From Nocardioides alkalitolerans DSM 16699 (GTDB lineage Bacteria; Actinomycetota; Actinomycetes; Propionibacteriales; Nocardioidaceae): a stretch of 64,000 bases of DNA. A model generated the notes under the pieces. It searched no databases. It had not been told where the DNA came from and saw only the letters and a program-made list of their open reading frames with translations. Below, one piece after another: positions 26,539 through 36,635 of the stretch. Location of the stretch: assembly GCF_000426525.1 (NCBI RefSeq), contig NZ_AUFN01000010.1, positions 248,001 to 312,000 on the forward strand, given 5' to 3'. The stretch's first letter is position 1. Every line of letters starts with the position of its first letter. The position numbers and the translations under genes were made by a program.

Positions 26539-27638
26539 TGCCTTCGTCCGTGCGTCGCACCGCCCCCCGCCGTTCCTCCGCCCGCGTCCCCGCGCTCGCC
26601 GTCGCCGCCACCGTGGCCCTGACCGGCGCCCTCTCGGGCTGCGGCGCCCTCGGACTGGGTGACGACGCGGGCGCCTCGGGCGGCGACGGCCAGCTCGACG
26701 ACGTGGTCGCCGCCTTCTACCCGCTGCAGTACGCCGCGCAGCGCGTGGCCGGCGACGAGGTCGAGGTCTCCAACCTCGTGAGCCCCGGCGGCGAGCCCCA
26801 CGACCTCGAGCTGAGCGTCGAGCAGACCGGCCGCGTCGCGGACGCGGACCTCGTGATCTACCTCGCCGACTTCCAGCCCAGCGTCGACGGCGCCGTCGAG
26901 CAGTCGGCCGGCGACGCCGCGCTCGACGTCGGCCCCTCGGTCGACCTGCGGGCGAACGACGAGACGGAGGAGGAGCACGCCGAGCACTCCGAGGAGGGCC
27001 ACTCCGAGGAGGGCCACTCCGAGGACGAGCACGCCGGCGAGACCGCCGAGGAGCACGCCGAGCACGCGGACGAGGAGGACCACGCCCACGAGGAGGGCGA
27101 GGAGCACGACCACGACCACGGCGAGTTCGACCCGCACTTCTGGCTCGACCCGCTCCGCCTGGCCGACGCCGGCGACGCGATCGCCGAGCGCCTGGGCGAG
27201 CTCGACCCCGACGCGGCCGAGACGTTCGAGGCCAACGCCGCCGACCTGCGCACCGACCTGGAGGCGCTCGACACGGAGTTCGCCGACGGCCTCGCCTCCT
27301 GCGAGCGCGACCTCGTGGTCGTGAACCACGACGCGTTCGGCTACCTGACCAAGTACGGCCTCGAGTTCGCGTCCATCGTGGGCCTGACCCCCGACGCCGA
27401 GCCCACGCCGGCCGCGCTCGCCGAGCTGCAGACGGTCATCGCCGACGAGGGCATCACCACGGTCTTCGCCGAGCGGCTCGCCAGCCCGCAGGCCGCGGAG
27501 TCCCTCGCGAACGACACCGGTCTGGCCGCCGAGGTGCTCGACCCGATCGAGGGTCTCACCGACCAGACGGCCGATGAGGACTACCTTTCCCTCATGCGTG
27601 CCAACCTCGCGACCCTCTCGGCGGCGAACGGCTGTTGA
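26538..27638 (+). CDS. znuA: Zinc ABC transporter substrate-binding lipoprotein
   Basis: 366 residues. A lipoprotein signal with lipobox 'LSGCG' leads to a cluster A-I metal receptor that catches Zn(II) outside the membrane. 'AAFYPLQYAAQRVAGD', 'GGEPHDLELS' (first His ligand), the His/Glu/Asp-rich loop at about 140-192 and 'FDPHFWLDP' (second His), plus 'VVNHDAFGYLTKYG' (third His), are all present. The His-rich loop is typical of ZnuA rather than manganese receptors. There is no Shine-Dalgarno and the promoter suggests a leaderless message. Its stop overlaps the TTG start of the ATPase gene. Confidence 0.94.
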   Translation: MPSSVRRTAPRRSSARVPALAVAATVALTGALSGCGALGLGDDAGASGGDGQLDDVVAAFYPLQYAAQRVAGDEVEVSNLVSPGGEPHDLELSVEQTGRVADADLVIYLADFQPSVDGAVEQSAGDAALDVGPSVDLRANDETEEEHAEHSEEGHSEEGHSEDEHAGETAEEHAEHADEEDHAHEEGEEHDHDHGEFDPHFWLDPLRLADAGDAIAERLGELDPDAAETFEANAADLRTDLEALDTEFADGLASCERDLVVVNHDAFGYLTKYGLEFASIVGLTPDAEPTPAALAELQTVIADEGITTVFAERLASPQAAESLANDTGLAAEVLDPIEGLTDQTADEDYLSLMRANLATLSAANGC

Positions 27639-28558
27639 GCGAGCGGTCCAGCAGTGTCGTCGACGTCGAGGGCGTCACGGTCGCCATCGAGGGGCGACCG
27701 GTCGTCCACGACGTCTCCCTGACCATCGGAGCCGGCGAGTTCGTCGTGCTCATGGGCGCGAACGGGTCGGGCAAGTCGACGCTCGTGCGGGCCATGACCG
27801 GCCTGCGGCCCGTGGTGGCCGGCGAGGTGCGTCTCTTCGGCACCCCGCTCCCCCGGTTCCGCGACCGCCACCGCGTCGGCTACGTGCCGCAGCGCGCGGG
27901 CGCGTCGAGCGGCGTGCCCGCGTCGGTGGCCGAGGTCGTCGCCTCCGGGCGCATCTCCCGCCGGCGCCTGCTCCGCCCGATGGGGGCCGTCGACCGTCGG
28001 GCCGTCGCCGAGGCCCTCGACGTGGTCGGGCTCGCCGACCGGGCCCGCGACACCGTCACCGCACTGTCGGGCGGCCAGCAGCAGCGTGTGCTCATCGCCC
28101 GCGCCCTCGCCGCCGAGCCCGAGGTCTTCTTCCTCGACGAGCCCAACGCCGGCGTCGACCTGCCGCACCAGCAGGCGCTCGCGGACTCCCTCGGCGTCCT
28201 CTCGGAGCGGGGCGCGACGATCGTGCTCGTCGCCCACGAGCTGGGTGTCGTCACGCCGCTGATCGACCGCTGCCTCGTCATGCGCCACGGCCACCTGGTG
28301 TACGACGGGCTGCCCCTCACCGAGGTCGAGGTCCACCAGACCGCGGCGCCCGCGGGGCTGGACGGCACCGGTCTGGGCCCGGCACCGGGCACGCCCCTCG
28401 CCGTACCGGACGTGCACAGCCACGCCGGCCACCACCACGACCACGCGCACGAGCAGCGCCCCCACGACTGTCCCCCGGGCCACTCCGACGTCGTCCCCGG
28501 CGTCGCCGGACCGTTCGACCGCGCCGGGAGCGCCCACCAGGACGGAGGGCGGTCGTGA
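27635..28558 (+). CDS. znuC: Zinc ABC transporter ATP-binding protein
   Basis: 307 residues starting with TTG in a 4-nt overlap with znuA. Walker A 'GANGSGKST', Q-loop 'YVPQRAG', signature 'LSGGQQQR', Walker B 'EVFFLDEPNAG' and the switch His in 'LVAHELGVV' are complete. The C-terminus is extended by a His-rich tail ('HSHAGHHHDHAHEQ') that could buffer zinc near the channel. It powers uptake with the permease encoded next. Confidence 0.93.
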   Translation: MSERSSSVVDVEGVTVAIEGRPVVHDVSLTIGAGEFVVLMGANGSGKSTLVRAMTGLRPVVAGEVRLFGTPLPRFRDRHRVGYVPQRAGASSGVPASVAEVVASGRISRRRLLRPMGAVDRRAVAEALDVVGLADRARDTVTALSGGQQQRVLIARALAAEPEVFFLDEPNAGVDLPHQQALADSLGVLSERGATIVLVAHELGVVTPLIDRCLVMRHGHLVYDGLPLTEVEVHQTAAPAGLDGTGLGPAPGTPLAVPDVHSHAGHHHDHAHEQRPHDCPPGHSDVVPGVAGPFDRAGSAHQDGGRS

Positions 28559-29487
28559 TCGAGCTGCTCGGCTACGACTTCATGCAGCGCGCCCTCGTGG
28601 CGGCGCTGTTCACAGGCCTCGCGGCCCCCGTCATCGGCACCTACCTCGTGCAGCGCCGGCTCTCGCTCATGGGCGACGGCATCGGCCACATCGCCGTCAC
28701 CGGCGTCGCGCTCGGCCTGCTCACCGGCTGGTCGCCCACCTGGACGGCCGTGCTGGTCGCGGCCCTGGGGGCCATGCTGCTCGAGGTGATCCGCGAGCGC
28801 GGCCACACGTCCGGCGACCTCGCCCTCGCGCTGCTCTTCTACGGCGGCCTCGCCGGCGGCGTGCTCATCACCGGGCTCGCCGGACAGAGCGGTGCGCGCC
28901 TGCAGCAGTACCTCTTCGGCTCCCTGACGACGATCTCGATCGCCGACGTGTGGTTCACGATGGCGCTCGCCGTCGTCGTCATCGTGCTCGGCCTGGGCCT
29001 GCGTCCCCAGCTGTTCGCCATCGCGCAGGACCGCGACTTCGCCGTCGTCGCCGGCCTGCGCGTGCAGGCCTACAACATGCTCGTCGCCGTGCTGGCCGCC
29101 GTCACCGTGACCATCGCGATGCGCACGGTGGGCCTCCTCCTGGTCTCCGCGCTGATGGTCGTGCCGGTCGCCACGAGCCAGCAGGTGGCCCGCTCGTTCC
29201 GCACCACGATCCTGCTCGCGATGGGCCTCGGCGCGGCCGCGGGCGTCGCCGGCCTGCTCATCTCGGCCGAGCTGTCGTTCCACGCCACCGTCGCCCCGGG
29301 ACCCGCGATCGTGCTCGTCTCCATCGCCGGGTTCGTGCTCGCCTGGCCCACGGGGGCGTGGCTGCGGCGTCGCGAGCGGCGTCGTACGCCCGACGACGGG
29401 GCGGGCGACGCGACCGGCGACGGGGCCGGCGAGAAGCACGTCACGCCCGGCGCGGTCCCCGCGACGGGTCCCGGGACCACGCAGTAG
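28555..29487 (+). CDS. znuB: Zinc ABC transporter permease
   Basis: 310 residues with about eight membrane helices of the ABC-3 family. 'MQRALVAALFTGLAAPVIGT', 'RRLSLMGDGIGHIAVTGVAL' (coupling region) and 'MRTVGLLLVSALMVVPVATS' are the family blocks. GTG 28555 overlaps the ATPase stop by 4 nt. The tail after the last helix is hydrophilic and rich in Gly/Asp. The operon continues into zur 10 nt later. Confidence 0.92.
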   Translation: MIELLGYDFMQRALVAALFTGLAAPVIGTYLVQRRLSLMGDGIGHIAVTGVALGLLTGWSPTWTAVLVAALGAMLLEVIRERGHTSGDLALALLFYGGLAGGVLITGLAGQSGARLQQYLFGSLTTISIADVWFTMALAVVVIVLGLGLRPQLFAIAQDRDFAVVAGLRVQAYNMLVAVLAAVTVTIAMRTVGLLLVSALMVVPVATSQQVARSFRTTILLAMGLGAAAGVAGLLISAELSFHATVAPGPAIVLVSIAGFVLAWPTGAWLRRRERRRTPDDGAGDATGDGAGEKHVTPGAVPATGPGTTQ

Positions 29488-29497
29488 GTTGGCCCCC

Positions 29498-29926
29498 ATG
29501 ACGAGCACGGAGCCGGACCGCACCACGGTCGCCCCCGGCGTCCCCGGGACCCGTCCGACACGCCAGCGCCGCGCCGTCGGCGAGGTCCTGGCGTCGTTCG
29601 ACGACTTCCGGTCGGCGCAGGAGATCCACACCCTGCTCGGACAGCGCGGCGAGTCCGTCGGGCTCGCCACCGTCTACCGCACCCTGCAGCTGCTCGCCGA
29701 CGCCGGCGAGGTCGACGTGCTGCGCAGCGAGGACGGCGAGGCGATCTACCGCCGCTGCTCCTCGACGCACCACCACCACCTCGTGTGCCGCTCGTGCGGC
29801 GCCACCGTCGAGGTCGAGGGTCCGGCCGTCGAGCGCTGGACCTCGGCGATCGCCGACGAGCACGGCTACGTCGACATCAGCCACACGCTCGAGATCTTCG
29901 GCACCTGCCGCGCCTGCGCGGGCTGA
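29498..29926 (+). CDS. zur: Zinc uptake regulator (Fur family)
   Basis: 142 residues. A Fur-family repressor: winged-helix part 'TRQRRAVGEVLASFDDFRSA' and 'SVGLATVYRTLQLLADAGEV', then metal sites 'CSSTHHHHLVCRSCG' and 'GTCRACAG' (two CxxC pairs for structural zinc). Its place as last gene of the zinc operon, and two Zur-like boxes before znuA, support autoregulated zinc control. ATG 29498 is preferred to TTG 29489, with GTAGG about 8 nt upstream. Confidence 0.93.
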   Translation: MTSTEPDRTTVAPGVPGTRPTRQRRAVGEVLASFDDFRSAQEIHTLLGQRGESVGLATVYRTLQLLADAGEVDVLRSEDGEAIYRRCSSTHHHHLVCRSCGATVEVEGPAVERWTSAIADEHGYVDISHTLEIFGTCRACAG

Positions 29927-29929
29927 CGC

Positions 29930-30706
29930 TCAGGCGTTGGGCACCGCACCGCCGAAGCGGCGGTCGCGCTCGGCGTACGTCTCGATGGCCGCCCAGAGGT
30001 GGCGTCGGTCGACGTCGGGCCACAGCGTGTCGGTGAAGACCATCTCCGAGTACGCCGCCTGCCACAGCATGAAGTTCGACAGCCGCTGCTCCCCCGACGA
30101 GCGCCACACCATGTCGGCGTCGGGCAGCTCGGGCACGTAGAGGTGGCGGGCGAGCACCTTCTCGTCGACCTTGTCGGCCTTGAGCCGGCCGGCAGCGACC
30201 TCCTGGGCGATCGAGCGGGCCGCGTCGGCGATCTCGGCCCGGCCGCCGTAGTTGACGCACATCGTCAGCGTCAGCACGTCGTTGTCCTTCGTGAGCTCCT
30301 CCGCCACCTGCAGCTCGCGGATGACGGAGCGCCACAGCCGCGGCGCCCGACCGGCCCAGCGCACGCGCACGCCCAGCTCGTGCATCTCGTCGCGCCGGCG
30401 CCGGATCACGTCGCGGTTGAAGCCCATGAGGAACTTGACCTCCTCGGGCGAGCGCGACCAGTTCTCGGTGGAGAACGCGTAGGCCGAGATCGCCTTCACA
30501 CCGATCTCGATGGCGCCCTCGACGACGTCGAACAGCGACGACTCGCCCTCCGTGTGGCCGACCGTACGGGCCTGGCCGCGCTCCTTGGCCCAGCGTCCGT
30601 TGCCGTCCATCACCACCGCGACGTGGGCGGGCACCAGCTCCCGGGGTACGGCGGGGGGCCGCGCGCCGGACGGGTGGGGGCGAGGGGGCCGGACCGTTCG
30701 TCTCAC
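29930..30706 (-). CDS. uppS: Polyprenyl diphosphate synthase (cis-prenyltransferase)
   Basis: 258 residues, UPP synthase family, extending isoprenyl diphosphates into the long lipid carrier used for cell wall synthesis (decaprenyl in mycobacteria). '[17 protein letters not shown]' holds the catalytic Asp; '[19 protein letters not shown]', '[15 protein letters not shown]' and '[20 protein letters not shown]' are family motifs. GTG 30706 fits the N-terminal Arg/Pro-rich stretch common in actinobacteria. It converges with zur, with 3 nt between the stops. Confidence 0.94.
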   Translation of the reverse strand: MRRTVRPPRPHPSGARPPAVPRELVPAHVAVVMDGNGRWAKERGQARTVGHTEGESSLFDVVEGAIEIGVKAISAYAFSTENWSRSPEEVKFLMGFNRDVIRRRRDEMHELGVRVRWAGRAPRLWRSVIRELQVAEELTKDNDVLTLTMCVNYGGRAEIADAARSIAQEVAAGRLKADKVDEKVLARHLYVPELPDADMVWRSSGEQRLSNFMLWQAAYSEMVFTDTLWPDVDRRHLWAAIETYAERDRRFGGAVPNA

Positions 30707-30732
30707 GGTCGCACACCCTATGCTCAGGCCGC

Positions 30733-31254
30733 GTGGGAGCCGCAGCGAGCACACCGGGCGACAGCGGGACGGGCACGCCCGGCAGCGACCCGGGGATCCC
30801 CGGCGACGACGCCGGCGCCCTCAGCCTCAACGGCGTCATCGAGCAGCAGCTGCTGACCCTCTTCCGGCGCACCAACTCGATCCACGTCGAGACCGCCCAC
30901 GGCGACCACGAGCTCGACCGGTCGACCTACGGCATCCTCTGCCTGCTCGACGACGCCGGCCCCCAGCGCCTCGGGGCGATCGCCGCGGCGTACCGGCTCG
31001 ATCCCTCGACCGTGACCCGTCAGGCCCAGGCGGCGGTGCGGCTCGGCCTCGCCGAGAAGTCCACCGACCCCGCCGACCGCCGCGCCTCGCTGCTGGCGCT
31101 CACCGAGGAGGGCCAGGACGCCGTACGTCGGGCGCGCGCCCACCGGCGGATGCGGCTCGACGAGATCATGGCCGCCTGGACGCCGGAGGAGCGCAACGAG
31201 TTCGGCCGGGCGCTCACGCGGTTCAACGACACGCTCACCCGTCTGCCGGAGTGA
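30733..31254 (+). CDS. MarR family transcriptional regulator
   Basis: 173 residues. A Gly/Pro/Asp-rich N-terminal 30 residues precede a MarR winged helix ('[20 protein letters not shown]', '[19 protein letters not shown]' as wing). TATGCT ends 8 nt before the GTG start and there is no ribosome site, so a leaderless transcript is likely. It is divergent from uppS with only 26 nt between starts. Ligand and targets are unknown. Confidence 0.87.
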   Translation: MGAAASTPGDSGTGTPGSDPGIPGDDAGALSLNGVIEQQLLTLFRRTNSIHVETAHGDHELDRSTYGILCLLDDAGPQRLGAIAAAYRLDPSTVTRQAQAAVRLGLAEKSTDPADRRASLLALTEEGQDAVRRARAHRRMRLDEIMAAWTPEERNEFGRALTRFNDTLTRLPE

Positions 31255-31257
31255 CCC

Positions 31258-32064
31258 TCAGCCGTCGGCGGGGATGACCGGGAACCGGTCCTCCAGCAGC
31301 GCCCCGACGGGGGTGGCCTCGCGGCGGGCGCGGTCGACGTACGGCAGCGAGCGCAGGCCGCGCTCGAGGTGCCAGGAGAGGTAGGCGGACACGATCCCGG
31401 TGGCCTCCCGCTCGGCGCGCGGCTCGGTCGTGCTGAGCCGCTCGACCTCGTTCCAGTCGCCCGTGAGCAGCGCCGACATCATCAGGATCGTGGCCGGTGC
31501 CGGCGAGGCCGAGCCGGGCACGCGGCAGGTCACGCAGAGCACGCCGCCGGCCGCGTGGTTGAAGTAGCGGTGCGGGCCTTCGAGACCGCACCCGGCGCAG
31601 TGCAGGAACGTCGGCGCGTAGCCGGCCACGGCCAGCGAGCGCAGCAGGTAGGAGTCGAGCACGTGGCCGGGCTGCCGCTCCCCGCCCGTCATGGCCCGCA
31701 GGCCGCCGACGAGCAGCAGGAACTGCTGGACCGCGGGCTCCTTGTCCTCCGTGACGAGCCGCTCGGCGGTCTCGAGCATCACGGTGCCGGCCGTGTAGCA
31801 CTGGTAGTCGCCGCCCATGCCGGCCCCGAACGGGGTCAGGGTCTCGGCCTGCGTGATGGTGTCGAGGCTGCGGCCCTCGGCCAGCTGCAGGTCGACGTGG
31901 GCGAAGGGCTCGAGCCGCGAGCCCCAGCGTGACGTCGTACGACGCACGCCCCGCGCCACGGCCCGCAGGCGCCCGTGGCGGCGCGAGAGGAGCGTGATGA
32001 TGCGGTCGGCCTCACCCAGCTTGTGGGTGCGCAGCACGACGGCTTCGTCACGGTAGAGGGGCAC
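31258..32064 (-). CDS. recO: DNA repair protein RecO
   Basis: 268 residues. N-terminal OB fold 'YRDEAVVLRTHKLGEADRII', 'RGVRRTTSRWGSRLEPF', then the helical part with the four-Cys zinc site 'CAGCG' and 'CVTC'. RecO helps RecR load RecA on SSB-coated DNA. GTG 32064 is the start; longer readings lack a conserved N-terminus. It converges with the MarR gene (3 nt between stops) and is divergent from the ion-channel-like gene. Confidence 0.93.
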   Translation of the reverse strand: MPLYRDEAVVLRTHKLGEADRIITLLSRRHGRLRAVARGVRRTTSRWGSRLEPFAHVDLQLAEGRSLDTITQAETLTPFGAGMGGDYQCYTAGTVMLETAERLVTEDKEPAVQQFLLLVGGLRAMTGGERQPGHVLDSYLLRSLAVAGYAPTFLHCAGCGLEGPHRYFNHAAGGVLCVTCRVPGSASPAPATILMMSALLTGDWNEVERLSTTEPRAEREATGIVSAYLSWHLERGLRSLPYVDRARREATPVGALLEDRFPVIPADG

Positions 32065-32128
32065 CCGCCCATTGTGCCGGGCGTGCCGCGACGCACGGCG
32101 CTGACACGCGTGCAGGAGACTTCTCCCC

Positions 32129-32884
32129 ATGACGTCCCCGACGCTGCCGCTCAGCAGCTATCCGACGAAGCCCCCGGTGCGCTTCGTCGAGTGGTTCATG
32201 CTCGTCCTCGCCATCGTCTCCGTCGTGCTGCTGATGTGGATCACGTTCTGGGACGTCCGCGACGACGTCGAGCGCTGGGTGATCCGCGCCGACATCGCGA
32301 TCTGCGCGATCTTCGCGATCGAGTTCGTCTACCGCTGGCGGCGCGACCGCGGCGACTGGAGGTACCCGTTCAAGTACTGGTACGAGGTCCTCGGGATGAT
32401 CCCGCTCTCGCACCCGGCGTTCCGTGCGTTCCGGCTCCTGCGGATCATCGTCGTGTTCGCGCGCCTGGGACGCGCGGCCGACCGGGCGTTCGGCGACCGC
32501 ATCACCGCCGCGATCATCGACCACTTCATGGACACGATCGTGCGGATCATCAAGCGGCCCGTGACCATCGCCGTCGTCGACGAGGTGATCGCCGTACTGA
32601 AGACCGGCCACTACACGAAGAACATCGCCCGGGCGCTCGGCGAGAACGAGGCCGAGCTCAAGGGCATGATCCTGCAGAAGGTGAAGCAGGACCCCGTCAC
32701 CAGCCGGCTGCGCTACGTGCCCTTCCACGACGACATCGTGGAGCTGGTGGCCGACACGACGTTCCGCATCGTCTTCGAGGTGCTGGCCGACCCCCGCACC
32801 GACGAGATGGTCACCGACATCCTCGAGGAGAACACCGACCAGATCCGCGAGGCCGTGCGCTCCCGGGCGCACGAGACGGGCTGA
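32129..32884 (+). CDS. Voltage-sensor-like membrane protein without pore
   Basis: 251 residues. Four short hydrophobic segments fill the first 115 residues; the last one, 'FRAFRLLRIIVVFARLGRAADR', has Arg at about every third position like an S4 helix of voltage-gated channels. 'RADIAICAIFAIEFVYRW' resembles S2. No selectivity filter or S5-S6 pair follows; instead there is a long charged helical cytosolic part ('NIARALGENEAELKGMILQK'). Such proteins are usually annotated as ion transporter or voltage-sensor domain proteins. Whether it senses voltage or conducts protons is unknown. Confidence 0.75.
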   Translation: MTSPTLPLSSYPTKPPVRFVEWFMLVLAIVSVVLLMWITFWDVRDDVERWVIRADIAICAIFAIEFVYRWRRDRGDWRYPFKYWYEVLGMIPLSHPAFRAFRLLRIIVVFARLGRAADRAFGDRITAAIIDHFMDTIVRIIKRPVTIAVVDEVIAVLKTGHYTKNIARALGENEAELKGMILQKVKQDPVTSRLRYVPFHDDIVELVADTTFRIVFEVLADPRTDEMVTDILEENTDQIREAVRSRAHETG

Positions 32885-32911
32885 CGGGACTGTGGGGCCC
32901 GAGACACCGAT

Positions 32912-32952
32912 CGCGGTAGGTGGTACCCGTCGGACGGGTGCCACCTACCGCG
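32912..32952. terminator. Strong bidirectional terminator hairpin
   Basis: CGCGGTAGGTGG, a mismatch, ACCCGTC, then the complementary halves through 32952 form a stem of about 19 pairs with a tiny loop. It lies between the convergent voltage-sensor-like gene and leuA. Confidence 0.85.
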
Positions 32953-32992
32953 AACGTGGTCGGACGTGGTCGGACGTGAGCGCGCCGGAGCG

Positions 32993-34717
<1,725 letters not shown>

Positions 34718-34770
34718 TCACGGGGTTCGCACCCGAGAGTGTCGGGGGCGAGCCGGGCGCAGCACGATCT

Positions 34771-34832
34771 CCGCAGCGAGGGGTCCGGCGTACCTCTGCT
34801 CCCGCGTGGGAGTGGGTCAGACCTCGCTGCGG
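34771..34832 (-). promoter_or_regulatory. leuA attenuator pairing segments
   Basis: CCGCAGCGAGG inside the leader peptide gene (34822-34832) is perfectly complementary to CCTCGCTGCGG at 34771-34781. The first segment can alternatively fold back on TCGCTG just upstream in the leader. These competing pairings fit a ribosome-mediated attenuator. The final terminator stem is not obvious. Confidence 0.55.
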
Positions 34833-34861
34833 CAGCGAAGGAGAAGCTGGCGCATCATCAT
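34817..34861 (-). CDS. leuL: Leucine leader peptide
   Basis: A 14-residue peptide, MMMRQLLLRCRSEV. Its three adjacent Leu codons are CTT, CTC and CTT; CTT is rare in this GC-rich genome, so low charged tRNA-Leu would stall the ribosome. It lies 120 nt before leuA. TAGCAT 11 nt upstream may be its -10 box, with little or no leader before the first ATG. Actinobacterial leuA genes often have such leader peptides. Confidence 0.75.
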   Translation of the reverse strand: MMMRQLLLRCRSEV

Positions 34862-34910
34862 GACGGTTGCCGATGCTAGCACCGGCCCGTCGGCGCCCTC
34901 CCCCGACGTC

Positions 34911-35414
34911 TCACACGTCGTCGGGGTGCTCCTCGTGGAACACCTGGCCCGGGTCCACCCGTCGGTCGGGCCGCGGGTCGACGGTCACCTGGACGTCGCC
35001 GAACGCCACGACGACCTCGTGGCGGGGCCAGAACAGCAGCCGGTGACGCAGCGAACCGTCGTCGGCGAGGTCGACCTCGTCGTACATCAGCTCGGCCGCG
35101 CGGTCGCGGGCCAGGTCGCGCAACGCCTCGATCGCCCCGGCGTCGAGCGTCACCCCCGTGTAGACCACCAACACCTCGACGTACCCCCGCTGCAGGTCGC
35201 CGGCGACCCAGGAGGCGACCAGACGACGGTCGTGCGGGGCCCAGGCCACGAGGTCGATCACGGCGTCGTGGAGGTCGGCGTCGGCGAGCTCGGCCGCGCC
35301 GGGCGGGAGGAGGGGCCGGATCTCGGCGAGCCGGGCGCGGTAGGCCTCGGACGCCTGATCGGTCTCCTCGTCGGAGAGGAGCCCGTCGGCCCAGTCGCGG
35401 GTGAAGTAGCGCAT
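34911..35414 (-). CDS. Conserved hypothetical protein
   Basis: 167 residues from ATG 35414, beginning MRYFTRDWADGLLSDEE. The body mixes helices and strands ('RRLVASWVAGDLQRGYVEVL', 'LRHRLLFWPRHEVVVAFGDV') without motifs I recognise; the start resembles DUF4085-like proteins of Firmicutes ('MRYFTKE.....') at a superficial level. It is upstream of the leuA leader and in the same direction, but the leuA promoter seems to lie between. Function unknown. Confidence 0.75.
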   Translation of the reverse strand: MRYFTRDWADGLLSDEETDQASEAYRARLAEIRPLLPPGAAELADADLHDAVIDLVAWAPHDRRLVASWVAGDLQRGYVEVLVVYTGVTLDAGAIEALRDLARDRAAELMYDEVDLADDGSLRHRLLFWPRHEVVVAFGDVQVTVDPRPDRRVDPGQVFHEEHPDDV

Positions 35415-35591
35415 CCGACCATCGTGCGGCACGCCCGCGCGGTGGCCACCGTCGGTCTGTGGCGGCAGCTGGCGGAATAGCGCCTGCGTTCGATATCGAG
35501 ATCGTCGTCGCGCATTTCGAGGAATGGGGAAAGGTCCCCACGGCAAGTTTATTTAACGTTTGTCCGTGAATTCCCCGGGTACCCAGCGCGC

Positions 35592-36056
35592 ATGGTGGAC
35601 GACGCGACATTCAGGTCGGCGGTGAACACTCAGCGCTTTCTTCTGGTGGTGTTCGTCGTTCAGATCGTTGCAGCGCTCATGAGCTCCTCGTTCTCAGTGG
35701 CGGACAAGGTCGTCGCGTGCGTCTTCTGGCTCGGTCTCGCCGGATACACCTGCTACCAGCTCTTCACCCCCGCCGGGAGGGCGCGGCTCCGCAAGCAGGC
35801 GAAGATCGGTCTGCCCCGGACCGGCCTCGGACTGACCCTCTACTGGGTCGGCGTCGGAGTCATGGTGGCTATGGTCTTTGTGCTGATGCTGGTCTTCGAC
35901 GTGCCGTTCTGGCTGCTGATTCTGGCGTCCTTGCCCCTGGGGTTCGCCCTCGCTCGCGGCATGAAGGCCCTCACGAGGTGGGACGCCCGACGGTTCGCCA
36001 GCAAGGAGTTCTTCTTCCTCCCACCGCCGGGCGAGCAACGCTGGCCTCAGCGGTGA
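35592..36056 (+). CDS. Four-helix membrane protein
   Basis: 154 residues with four hydrophobic segments: 'FLLVVFVVQIVAALMSS', 'VVACVFWLGLAGYTCYQLF', 'YWVGVGVMVAMVFVLMLVF' and 'FWLLILASLPLGFALARGM'. The loops are Arg/Lys-rich. No family is recognised. It forms a coupled pair with the next gene (4-nt overlap GTGA), which has the same size and topology. An AT-rich stretch (TTTATTTAACG) about 45 nt upstream may be the promoter. Confidence 0.75.
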   Translation: MVDDATFRSAVNTQRFLLVVFVVQIVAALMSSSFSVADKVVACVFWLGLAGYTCYQLFTPAGRARLRKQAKIGLPRTGLGLTLYWVGVGVMVAMVFVLMLVFDVPFWLLILASLPLGFALARGMKALTRWDARRFASKEFFFLPPPGEQRWPQR

Positions 36057-36472
36057 GAGCCCTCGGTCCGATTCGTCGATTCGCGTGGTCGTTCGTCTTC
36101 ATGGCGGTGTACGTCGCCGTCTTCCTGTCGGGTTTCTGGATCGATGTGCCGCCCGTCCAGCGAACTGCCGGGCTGACGCTGTCAGCACTCATGGTGGGCG
36201 TCTTCGCCTACGTCACCTTCGCGCCACGGGGGCAAGAGGCGGTTCTGCGACCGGTCGAGCGACGCGACCTGAGCGATCCGGGCGAACAGTGGCGGGCGTT
36301 CTTCCACGTCCTCGGCGTTCTCGTCGTGATGATGACGGTCCTCAACCTGGAGCTGTCCCCCTGGACGTTCGCCGCCATCGCGGTGCCGTTGATGGCCTTG
36401 ACGAATTCAGGTGTGGTGGTCGGCGAACGGCTGTGGTCTCGACGGCGCGCCAGCACGAGTGACCAGGCATGA
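36053..36472 (+). CDS. Four-helix membrane protein, partner of the upstream gene
   Basis: 139 residues with four hydrophobic segments arranged in two pairs around an Arg/Asp-rich loop ('RPVERRDLSDPGEQWR'). The GTG start overlaps the upstream stop. The two proteins may be distant paralogs or subunits of one membrane complex; no motif gives a function. Confidence 0.72.
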   Translation: MRALGPIRRFAWSFVFMAVYVAVFLSGFWIDVPPVQRTAGLTLSALMVGVFAYVTFAPRGQEAVLRPVERRDLSDPGEQWRAFFHVLGVLVVMMTVLNLELSPWTFAAIAVPLMALTNSGVVVGERLWSRRRASTSDQA

Positions 36473-36516
36473 CCACCGGCGACGGGGTCTGGGCTGCGCC
36501 ATGGCCCGTGCGCCCG

Positions 36517-36588
36517 GTGTAACGCGGTGTCCGGGTGTCTCCACACGCGTAAGAACACGTGTGCAGTAGCTCGGACACCGCGTTACAC
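36517..36588. repeat. 72-nt imperfect palindrome
   Basis: The outer arms GTGTAACGCGGTGTCCG and CGGACACCGCGTTACAC are perfect complements, and an inner pair CACACG/CGTGTG lies closer to the centre. It could act as a terminator for the membrane protein operon or be a small palindromic repeat (REP/MITE-like). Confidence 0.75.
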
Positions 36589-36635
36589 GCGCCGGGCACG
36601 ACCAGCGGCCTCCCCGGCCCGGCTACCGTCGCCCC

